A program made the position numbers and the translations under genes. The notes beneath the pieces are model-generated. The model saw only the letters and a list, made by a program, of their open reading frames with translations, made no database searches and was not told the DNA's origin. From an uncultured Anaerolineaceae bacterium (GTDB lineage Bacteria; Chloroflexota; Anaerolineae; Anaerolineales; Anaerolineaceae): a stretch of 7,103 bases of DNA. The DNA lies in the NCBI GenBank assembly GCA_937890875.1, contig CALAEB010000190.1, positions 1-7,103 of the forward strand. The letters are read 5' to 3'. Below, in pieces: positions 1-5,443 of the stretch; positions within the stretch are counted from its first letter, which is position 1, and each line of letters starts with the position of its first letter.

Positions 1-232
1 GGATGAATTCATTCCATACTGCCTGTGGTCCCGGAAGAAAAAGCGGGGATACCAACTCAAACGAGGTCAGGAACAGCCAGATCAGGAAGACCAGGATGAA
101 AAAAATAATTCCGGCTCCCCAATAAATTTGTCCGGGGATGTCACGCCGCAGTTCCAGGAGCCGCGATTGCCGCGGCTCCCCTGATTCCGTTTTTTGGAAC
201 AATAATACTCGTTGCAAGCTGTATTTATTCAA
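1..232 (-). CDS. ABC transporter permease, NitT/TauT (SsuC/TauC) family, N-terminal part
   Basis: This is the inner-membrane channel subunit of the importer whose binding protein is encoded just upstream. Only the first 77 codons lie in the window; the frame is open to the edge. Visible features are a basic cytoplasmic N-terminus (about residues 1-38), one strongly hydrophobic helix (about 41-58, GIIFFILVFLIWLFL), then ELVSPLFLPGPQAVWNEFI, the conserved stretch after the first helix of SsuC/TauC permeases (LP-P-x-VW). The EAA loop contacting the ATPase lies beyond the edge. There is no ATG. The likely start is TTG at 232-230, overlapping the stop of the binding-protein gene by 8 nt, with a weak GGGG 4 nt upstream; later TTG codons at 217 or 202 are alternatives. 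The overlap implies translational coupling. The family is fairly sure; the exact start is not. Confidence 0.8.
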   Translation of the reverse strand, partial: MNKYSLQRVLLFQKTESGEPRQSRLLELRRDIPGQIYWGAGIIFFILVFLIWLFLTSFELVSPLFLPGPQAVWNEFI

Positions 233-1193
233 AATACCCCGCGTCAATCAGTGCGCTCAAATCCGGTATCGTTTCGAATAGTCCGATGCTTTTTGAAACT
301 TCGGCCACATCCTGAATGGTCGTCAGGAAGCTGCCAGCCAGCGCTGTTTTGTTTTCTTCACCGCTGTAGAATTGCACCCCCTCGAAAGCCGTTACCAGGT
401 CTTCCGGAACGGATCCAACCGCTTTTGCGATGATGGCCTGGCCTTCCTGCTTGTTCTGGTTATAGAATTCGAGCGCTTCATCCCAGGAGAGCAGCAGTTT
501 GGTGACGACTTCCGGGTTTTCTTCGGCCCATTTTGTATTCACAACCAGTACGTCGGAAATTAACCCCGGACGTTCGCCCGCTTCGTAAAGAACTGACAAA
601 TTACTGTTATTTTTCAAAACTTCGCTGATGTACGGTTCATAGGTCACCGCGGCTGGCACACTGCCTGACAGCAGCGCGGTCCCGGCGTCGGAAGCAGGCA
701 TGGGTACCGGGACGATATCCTCGATGCTTAATCCCGACTGGCTCAGCGCATAATTCAGCAGCAGGTCACTGGTGGTTCCCTCTTCATAAGCCATCGATTT
801 TCCGCTGAGATCGGTGATGGCGGTTATCTCCGGTCCTGCCAGAATTGCATCCGCGCTGGTTGAAACGTCTTCCAAAAGAATGAGCTTCAGTTCCAGGCCG
901 ACACTGAAGAGTTTGAGCGCAGTGTGGGTGGCTATGTTGGCCGCGTTCATGTCGCCGCTGGCAAAAGCCGCGTTGACTTCTTTATCCTCAATAAAATCAA
1001 TCAGTTCCACCGCAAGGCCGTTCTTTTCGAAAATCCCTTTTTCCTGAGCGATCCACCAGGGTCCGTACCCGATCCATGGCTGGGTTCCGATGCGTACCTT
1101 TACAGGCGCTTCAGCTGCCTGAGCGGCAGTCCCGATGGTGCAGAGACTCAGAACCATCAGCACAAATAAAATAACACTCCAGTTTTTTTTCAT
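225..1193 (-). CDS. ABC transporter substrate-binding protein, NitT/TauT (NMT1/SsuA-like) family
   Basis: This is an extracytoplasmic binding protein of 322 residues, normal for the family, which delivers a small molecule to the adjacent permease. Residues 1-26 form a signal peptide: KK, a hydrophobic core, then a type I cleavage site AQA|AE at about 26/27. The mature protein opens with VKVRIGTQPWIGYGPWWIAQEKGIF (given here in part: IGTQPWIGYGPWWIA, 35-49), the typical first strand and ligand loop of NMT1/SsuA/TauA proteins. Later come SADAIL (113-118), DLSGKSMAYEEGT (128-140) and an AAVTYEPY hinge region (181-188), all usual in the fold. The start has a good ribosome site, GAGAGGG at 1198-1204. 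Nitrate, sulfonates, taurine, pyrimidines and other ligands are all known in this family and the sequence does not decide among them. The gene lies 180 bp after hisD; I see no convincing terminator or promoter in that gap, so read-through is possible. Confidence 0.88.
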   Translation of the reverse strand: MKKNWSVILFVLMVLSLCTIGTAAQAAEAPVKVRIGTQPWIGYGPWWIAQEKGIFEKNGLAVELIDFIEDKEVNAAFASGDMNAANIATHTALKLFSVGLELKLILLEDVSTSADAILAGPEITAITDLSGKSMAYEEGTTSDLLLNYALSQSGLSIEDIVPVPMPASDAGTALLSGSVPAAVTYEPYISEVLKNNSNLSVLYEAGERPGLISDVLVVNTKWAEENPEVVTKLLLSWDEALEFYNQNKQEGQAIIAKAVGSVPEDLVTAFEGVQFYSGEENKTALAGSFLTTIQDVAEVSKSIGLFETIPDLSALIDAGYFE

Positions 1194-1373
1194 GATACCC
1201 TCTCAAAAAATGATGAATGATACCGGCGATTTTGTTAATGCAGATTGTTGTTTGAAAGGAGACCCTTTTTGAGCGATGCTCATACCCTCAGGTTTTTTCC
1301 AAAAAACGAAGTTTTGCCGGTTTGGGAACGATATGTTATTAATGGCATTTATCCGAACACAAAATGTCTTGTT

Positions 1374-2729
1374 TCAGAGGTCCGGTATTGACTGTGATCG
1401 CAGGCTGCCGGCTAACGCATGAGCGTTCAACCCTTCCGCACGGGCAATCTGTTCCGCTTGCGCGCCCAGACGGGCAGCCGTCTTTGAGTCCAGGTTGACG
1501 ACGCTGATGATGCGGACAAAATCCCAAAGATTTAAGGGCGAGGAAAACCGGGCTGTCCCGCCGGTTGGCATGATATGGCTGGGGCCGGCAATATAGTCCC
1601 CCATGACTTCACAGGAATGCTCGCCAAGGAATACGCCGCCGGCAGCCTGAATGCTGTCCAGCCATCCCCAGGCATCCTTTACCGCGAGACTGACATGTTC
1701 CGGCGCGAATTCATTGGACAGCGCAATCGCTTCAGCAATGCTGCCGGTGATCACGGCTCCTCCGCGAGCGGCGAGCGATTGCAGGATAATTTCTTTCCGC
1801 CCGAGATCGATCGTTTCCTTCCCGGTGAGAAAGTTCTCGATTTCGGTTTGAACTTTCCCGGCGAAACTGCGTGACGGTGTCAACAGAATGGCCGAAGCCA
1901 GGATGTCATGTTCTGCCTGCGCCAGCAGATCTGCCGCGGCCCAGGCAGGATCGGCATATTCATCAGCGATCAGAACCGTTTCCGTCGGCCCGGCGAGACC
2001 GTCAATCCCGACGCGTCCAAATACCTGTTGTTTGGCCAATGTGACAAACAGGTTCCCCGGACCGACGATCTTGTCGACCTGAAGAATGGTTTCGGTTCCG
2101 AAAGCCAGCGCGCCGATTGCCTGTGCTCCGCCCGCGGCATAAATTTCGTCTGCGCCGGCGATTGCTGCCGCGGCCAGAATGACCGGGTTCATTTCGCCTG
2201 TTTGACGTGCCGGCGGCGTGGCAATGACGATGCGTGAAACACCGGCTACCCGGGCCGGGATGACCGACATCAGAACCGACGAGGGCAGCGGTGCGGTTCC
2301 GCCGGGGACATAAAAACCGACCTGCTGAATTGGGCGCAGAATTTGCCCCAATGTTCCACCCAAAGATTGATCGATCCATGAAATGAGCGGCTGTTTCCGG
2401 TGGAATTTTTCGATGCGGCCGGCCGCTTCTTCCAACGCTGAACGCAGCGCCGGATCCAAAGATGTTAATGCGGCCTGAATGGCTGCTTCCGGAATTCTCG
2501 GCTGCGGAATTTCTGCCCAATCCAGGCGTTTGGTCCAGGATTGCAGGGCAGCGTCGCCGTTCCGGCGGATATCCTGCAGGATCCGGCGGACGGCTTCAGC
2601 CGGTTGGATCGGTTCACCGAATGTTTGTGCCAATTGCGCGAGCAGTTTTTCGGGCACAGTGATTTCGTCAATTGCGCTCCGTTTTAATATGGTTTGTTTG
2701 GCCGTGGTTACGTCCATGATCGAAAACAT
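1374..2729 (-). CDS. hisD: histidinol dehydrogenase
   Basis: This cytoplasmic zinc enzyme performs the last two steps of histidine synthesis, oxidising L-histidinol through the aldehyde to L-histidine with two NAD+. At 451 residues it is slightly longer than the usual ~430. By comparison with E. coli HisD all key residues are present: NAD/substrate contacts Y140 (GFYVPGGTAPLPSS), Q203 (GGAQAIGALAFG) and N226 (VGPGN); zinc ligands Q271 and H274 (AQAEHD), D378 (GDYIAGPSH) and H437 (GLNAHALAGS); catalytic E344-H345 (NEFAPEHVSL). The start ATG has AGGAG at 2736-2740, 6 nt upstream. The 160-nt leader contains a histidine-codon-rich ORF and an attenuator terminator, strong independent support for true HisD and against a sulfonate dehydrogenase paralogue such as HpsN. 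No other his gene is in the window, so hisD appears separated from the rest of the pathway here. Confidence 0.97.
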   Translation of the reverse strand: MFSIMDVTTAKQTILKRSAIDEITVPEKLLAQLAQTFGEPIQPAEAVRRILQDIRRNGDAALQSWTKRLDWAEIPQPRIPEAAIQAALTSLDPALRSALEEAAGRIEKFHRKQPLISWIDQSLGGTLGQILRPIQQVGFYVPGGTAPLPSSVLMSVIPARVAGVSRIVIATPPARQTGEMNPVILAAAAIAGADEIYAAGGAQAIGALAFGTETILQVDKIVGPGNLFVTLAKQQVFGRVGIDGLAGPTETVLIADEYADPAWAAADLLAQAEHDILASAILLTPSRSFAGKVQTEIENFLTGKETIDLGRKEIILQSLAARGGAVITGSIAEAIALSNEFAPEHVSLAVKDAWGWLDSIQAAGGVFLGEHSCEVMGDYIAGPSHIMPTGGTARFSSPLNLWDFVRIISVVNLDSKTAARLGAQAEQIARAEGLNAHALAGSLRSQSIPDL

Positions 2730-2747
2730 GTCAGGCTCCTGGTAAAT

Positions 2748-2775
2748 AAAAAAACACTTCCGGATTCCGGAAGTG
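2748..2775 (-). terminator. attenuator terminator of hisD (segments 3:4)
   Basis: Read on the minus strand, CACTTCCGG (2775-2767) and CCGGAAGTG (2763-2755) form a perfect 9-bp GC-rich stem with a 3-nt loop, followed at once by seven U (2754-2748). This is a textbook intrinsic terminator. It lies inside the hisD leader, 8 nt before the hisD ribosome site, so it would stop transcripts before the gene and not after one. Its 5' arm is shared with the antiterminator described separately. Confidence 0.93.
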
Positions 2776-2854
2776 CATTTGGATACTTTCTGATAGCTGG
2801 AATTATGCTATATGTGTAGTTGCACTCACCGGAATGTCGGATATGCCGGGGTGA
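2755..2854 (-). promoter_or_regulatory. histidine attenuator: competing antiterminator and anti-antiterminator pairings
   Basis: Segment 2, ATTCCGGTGAGTGCA (2835-2821), can pair with segment 3, TGCACTTCCGGAAT (2777-2764), giving 7 bp, one G-U and 6 bp with a single bulged U. Segment 3 contains the whole 5' arm of the terminator, so the two structures exclude each other. Segment 1, TCACC (2854-2850), pairs with GGTGA (2830-2826) inside segment 2 and would free the terminator. Segment 1 overlaps His codon 12 of the leader ORF. A ribosome stalled at codons 10-12 would cover segment 1 and leave segment 2 free to form the antiterminator. With charged tRNA-His the ribosome runs on through segment 2 to the stop at 2803, and the terminator forms. 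A further 5-bp stem (2807-2811 with 2793-2797) might act as a pause site. The pairings are seen; the mechanism is inferred from enteric his/trp attenuators. Confidence 0.88.
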
Positions 2855-2886
2855 TAATGTGTATTAGCATGATGCTGTATTATCAT
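2803..2886 (-). CDS. hisL: his leader peptide (27 aa, histidine-rich)
   Basis: The short ORF begins ATG ATA ATA CAG CAT CAT GCT AAT ACA CAT TA- and encodes MIIQHHANTHYHP within its first 13 residues. Histidines are at 5, 6, 10, 12 and 25, so 5 of 27 residues and 4 of the 8 residues 5-12. Its job would be to sense charged tRNA-His by ribosome position; the peptide itself probably has no function. It lies between a strong promoter and the attenuator terminator of hisD, the only arrangement that makes sense of such a codon cluster. The ATG is only about 3 nt from the predicted transcription start and no Shine-Dalgarno sequence precedes it, so translation would be leaderless or nearly so. The tail after the His cluster is long (residues 13-27) and carries the reading ribosome across antiterminator segment 2. 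Confidence 0.87.
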   Translation of the reverse strand: MIIQHHANTHYHPGISDIPVSATTHIA

Positions 2887-2895
2887 AATAAAGTA

Positions 2896-2924
2896 ATTTT
2901 ACCGGACGGATTTTGTGGTGTCAA
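2896..2924 (-). promoter_or_regulatory. sigma-70-type promoter of the hisL-hisD transcript
   Basis: On the minus strand, TTGACA (2924-2919, perfect -35) is followed after exactly 17 nt by TAAAAT (2901-2896, 5 of 6 to the -10 consensus). The expected start is near A2889, seven bases after the -10. The leader to the hisD start codon is then about 160 nt and begins almost at the leader-peptide ATG. Confidence 0.88.
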
Positions 2925-3092
2925 CCCCGAGGAAGTGTGTTTTGTGACATCAGGGTAGGCTGGAAGTATGCTTTGTCAGGGGATGGAATTGTGCAGCGGT
3001 GGTTCTATTCCTCCCAACCTGCGGTATTTTAACCCGAAAACGAATATCCATAATCAGGGTATCCGTTTTTTACATCCAAGACGATTATGTTG
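2925..3092. other. non-coding stretch with no recognisable gene
   Basis: Together with the recombinase relic and inverted repeat next to it, this fills a gap of over 400 bases without an intact gene. I see no supported ORF, RNA gene or transcription signal here. Weak complementarity between AGGCTGG (2957-2963) and CCAACCT (3014-3020) was considered as a tRNA remnant and rejected. It may be further decayed mobile-element DNA, since it lies just beyond the stop of the recombinase relic, but no residue of coding sequence is recognisable. Confidence 0.5.
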
Positions 3093-3293
3093 TTATTTTA
3101 TGAATCGCACGTCGTTTTTATTGTATGCTGTGGCAAAGTCCACAAGGCTGTACCAGAGACATTCATCAAACTCAACTATCGCCCGATTGCGTGACTGCTT
3201 GTCGAATATATGCTCCGAAACCTTATCGAATCCAGGATTGTCTTCCCCAAGTAAAAATATGTTTTTAGAGGTTCCCTTAAGAAATCCTGCCTC
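3093..3293 (-). pseudogene. relic of a large serine recombinase, C-terminal end
   Basis: A 66-codon open stretch without a start codon ends at a TAA (3095-3093). Its last third reads QSRNRAIVEFDECLWYSLVD and then FATAYNKNDVRFIK. This matches my recollection of the C-terminal segment of large serine recombinases of Gram-positive mobile elements, where FDExLWxxLVDxxTVYxKxDIRFTFKDGTEI is common. The reading breaks at FIK-stop, just where the family continues with FTFKDGTEI. All upstream parts (catalytic serine domain, zinc ribbon, coiled coil) are missing: the hydrolase gene lies there instead. It is therefore a dead fragment left by an old insertion or deletion. The identification rests on memory of the motif, without an alignment. 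The first 30 codons are not clearly recognisable. Confidence 0.6.
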
Positions 3294-3327
3294 TTAATAA
3301 AACGTATTAATATGAAGCAGGATTTCT
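3280..3327. repeat. inverted repeat, 11-bp outer and 6-bp inner arms
   Basis: AGAAATCCTGC (3280-3290) is the exact reverse complement of GCAGGATTTCT (3317-3327). Between them TTAATA (3294-3299) pairs with TATTAA (3305-3310) around a 5-nt loop, so the whole can fold as a hairpin with an internal loop. It begins 16 nt after the hydrolase stop codon and could serve as a 3' end or stability element of that operon. Neither strand has the T-run of an intrinsic terminator after the stem. Its overlap with the recombinase relic also allows a mobile-element end. Confidence 0.6.
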
Positions 3328-3343
3328 GACGGTAAACGACTGT

Positions 3344-4405
3344 TTAAGAAAGAGATCGAACGATCTTCGCCATTTCGTCTGCGCAGTCTTCCGCTTGTGG
3401 AAATTCGCCTGTATGTTCAAAGAAAGCGTGGCCCATCCCTTTATAATAGCAAAGATGGGTTGAAACGCCGGACTGTCCCAGTTTTTCGCAGAAGATTTGG
3501 GCTTCCTGTTTTAAGTAATCATATTCGCCAACAGCCAAAAATGTCGTAGGAAAATGTGCGTAATCAGCAGCTTGCCATGGGGAAAGTAATTGATTGAATA
3601 AGTCAGCTTTCGTCTGCGGATAAATTCGAGGTACAGTTCCGATAGAATCCATAAGATCGTGAACCATGAGCAATGCTGCATCCTGATCTTCCTTCATCTC
3701 ATAAGCATCCCAGGTCCAGCCATAATCAATATCAGGATTCACAACAATAGCTGGATAAAGAAGCAACTGAGCTTTAATCAGGTGTTCCTGATCAAGCAGG
3801 CAACACCCGAGCGATAAATTCCCGCCAGCGGAGTCGCCGGAAATGATAATTTTTTTGTTGTCAATTCCCAATTCCTGAGCATGGTCTCTTGCCCAACAAA
3901 CAACACCCCAGCATTGAAAAAGATTAATTGGAAAGCGGAAATCAGGTGCTAATCCATAATCAATGGATATGACAACTGCCCCCGAACGTTCAGCAAGGAG
4001 TTTGCAGGCATTTTCAACCACGCTTGTGCTGCCGCCAAAAAAACCGCCACCATGAATATAGCAGATCAATGGTGCTGGCTGATGGGCTTGTAGTGAATAA
4101 ATGAAAACTGGTACATCGCCGGCTTCAGTAGAAATCAGACTGGAATTGGTTTTCACACCATGACTAAGATCTGTATTTTGACAGCCCATTGCATCGCGCA
4201 AAATTTGAATATCTTCATTGGTTGGATGAAATGGGTCTTTCATTTGATAAGCTTTTGGTAAAGAACGGAACCAATGCGCTGCACGGGGATCCGGGACTCC
4301 GGGGCGGTCGGTTTCCGGTACTGGCTTGATTAAGGTTTTGAGGTTTCCTTTCGTTTGGATAGTTGTTTTTTCTCTTAGCACCTTCAAACAATTTTGATAG
4401 TCCAT
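3344..4405 (-). CDS. alpha/beta hydrolase, HSL family (acetyl-esterase-like)
   Basis: This is a cytoplasmic esterase of 353 residues with no signal peptide or membrane segment. The hormone-sensitive-lipase family signature is complete: oxyanion-hole HGGGFFGGS (118-126), nucleophile S192 in GDSAGG (190-195), acid D296 in VGEYDYL, and base H326 in GMGHAF. The family hydrolyses short acyl esters and related small substrates. The N-terminal ~100 residues form a cap region of family type. The gene starts 22 nt after the mglC stop, with AAGGAG at 4420-4425, rather far (14 nt) from the ATG, and AAAAGG closer in; an in-frame TAA just upstream excludes an earlier start. Position as last gene of a galactoside-import operon suggests removal of acetyl or other acyl groups from imported sugar; that is inference. 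A deacetylase-like role on an unrelated substrate is possible. Confidence 0.87.
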   Translation of the reverse strand: MDYQNCLKVLREKTTIQTKGNLKTLIKPVPETDRPGVPDPRAAHWFRSLPKAYQMKDPFHPTNEDIQILRDAMGCQNTDLSHGVKTNSSLISTEAGDVPVFIYSLQAHQPAPLICYIHGGGFFGGSTSVVENACKLLAERSGAVVISIDYGLAPDFRFPINLFQCWGVVCWARDHAQELGIDNKKIIISGDSAGGNLSLGCCLLDQEHLIKAQLLLYPAIVVNPDIDYGWTWDAYEMKEDQDAALLMVHDLMDSIGTVPRIYPQTKADLFNQLLSPWQAADYAHFPTTFLAVGEYDYLKQEAQIFCEKLGQSGVSTHLCYYKGMGHAFFEHTGEFPQAEDCADEMAKIVRSLS

Positions 4406-4427
4406 AACCTTTTGATCAGCTCCTTAC

Positions 4428-5443
4428 CTAATTTTCTGTGTTGTATTTACGCATGTCAAAGCTGACGGCTACAATAATGATTAAACCCTTTACAACCCAC
4501 TGCCAATAAGAACTGAGCCCAATAAAAGTCAGTCCGTAGTTGATGATATTAAAAATCAAGACACCGATGAAAACACCGAAGACATTGCCAACACCGCCTG
4601 TCATGGAACAACCTCCCACAATACAGGAAGCGATTGCATCCATTTCATATCCGTTGCCATAATTACTGGTGGCTGACCCGGTTCTGGCCGCTTCAAGACA
4701 GCCTGCTAAGCCGTAACAGGCTCCTGCCAAGGCAAAAGTGACCATCTGAATCTTGAAAACATTGATACCGGAAACGCGGGCAGCTTCCTGATTGGATCCG
4801 CAAGCGAAAATTTCACGGCCGAGGCATGTTTTCGTGAGAAGAATAAATTGAAAAATACAGACAAAAACAGCGATATAAATAATATACGCTCTTCCGATCT
4901 GATGTTCAGAAAAGATCCGATTCCAAGTTCAGAAAACGTCTTAAGAAAACCGCCTAACGGTTGAGAATTGTTTGGCGCCTTATTGCAGTAAAGTTGGTTT
5001 GCTCCATAGGCGACCATCATGACAGAGAGGGTTGCAAGGAAGGATGGCACTTTCAGCTTTGCGGTTACAAAACCGTTGGAAAGGCCAATCATTAATCCGA
5101 TCAGTATAGCGGCGAAAATTGGAACAATCAGTGGCATTTCAGGGAGATTGGGCCAGAATTTGATATAGTAATCAGATTTTTGGGCAAGAGAGCCAGCAAC
5201 GACAGCGGCAAGCCCGACTGTTCGGCCACCGGACAAATCTGCAGCACCGGAGACGAGAATATACATACAGCCCATGGCGACAATGATGCGCGTAGAACTC
5301 TGCATCAGAATGTCACGCAGAACACGCAGCGAAAAAAATCTTGGCGACATTATCCCGATGACCAGGATCATCAGAACCATAATGATATACAAGGCATAAT
5401 TAATAAGGATATACTGTAAGCTGAAATTATTTTTCGTTTTCAT
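4428..5443 (-). CDS. mglC: galactose/methyl-galactoside ABC transporter permease, frame broken by adapter sequence
   Basis: This is the membrane channel of an Mgl-type sugar importer. The 5' frame (from 5443) gives residues 1-181, including hydrophobic helices, SSTRIIVAMG (49-58) and DLSGGRTVGLAAVVAG (69-84), the MglC hallmark DLSxGR-VGLAAVV. The 3' frame gives TKTCLGREIFACGSNQEAA, then LEAARTGSATSNYGNGYEMD, AIASCIVGG and INYGLTFIGLSSYWQWVVKG, all close to E. coli MglC. The frames meet at 4886-4900, which is Illumina adapter sequence. Removing 14 nt (4887-4900) joins them into one 333-residue protein (E. coli MglC: 336), with GSFLNIYIIYIAVF spaced as in E. coli GSFRLSYITFYALI. The living gene is therefore almost certainly intact. 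The start overlaps the mglA stop as ATGA, implying coupled translation. Galactose, glucose or a galactoside is the likely substrate; related RbsC/XylH types lack this signature. Confidence 0.9.
4886..4900 (+). other. Illumina TruSeq adapter fragment (assembly artefact)
   Basis: The + strand reads ACGCTCTTCCGATCT, identical to the last 15 bases of the Illumina universal adapter, which is followed by insert in a read. The minus strand accordingly begins AGATCGGAAGAGCGT, the start of the read-through adapter. It sits exactly at the mglC frame break and adds 14 nt relative to the frame and length expected from E. coli MglC; the fifteenth base coincides with the native T. No biological explanation is needed. 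Confidence 0.92.

Noticed and set aside
225..1193. Lipoprotein signal (Cys at residue 18) in the substrate-binding protein
   Set aside because: The residues before it are LSL, not a lipobox with a small residue at -1. A normal AQA|AE type I site lies further on.
1270..1282. TGAGC-GAT-GCTCA hairpin in the gap between hisD and the binding-protein gene as a terminator
   Set aside because: The stem is only 5 bp and in the direction of transcription is followed by A residues, not T. It is too weak to call.
1575..2237. Several + strand ORFs of 60-110 codons opposite hisD
   Set aside because: They lie wholly antisense to a well-conserved gene, a usual effect of GC-rich codon bias; none has a motif or ribosome site.
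1374..2729. HisD paralogue acting on sulfonates (HpsN/SlaB-like), tempting because of the neighbouring NitT/TauT transporter
   Set aside because: All HisD zinc-binding and catalytic residues are present and a histidine-codon attenuator precedes the gene, which fits histidine synthesis.
2748..2889. A T-box or metabolite riboswitch in the hisD leader
   Set aside because: No T-box sequence (GGGUGGNACCGCG) or known aptamer core was found. The His-codon-rich ORF with competing hairpins explains the leader fully.
2957..3020. Possible tRNA or tmRNA remnant: AGGCTGG and CCAACCT as acceptor arms, TTCTATT as T-loop
   Set aside because: The acceptor has a mismatch, the T-stem and loop do not fit in register, the span of 64 nt is too short, and no anticodon arm can be drawn.
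2968..3297. A 109-codon ORF on the + strand in the gap between hisD and the hydrolase
   Set aside because: It has no ribosome site, a composition unlike a protein (many Ser, Arg, Asn, Cys), and overlaps a minus-strand frame with a recognisable recombinase motif. It is an antisense shadow.
4428..5443. Programmed frameshift or true pseudogene in mglC
   Set aside because: There is no slippery heptamer at the junction, both halves keep full family conservation, and the excess bases equal the Illumina adapter.
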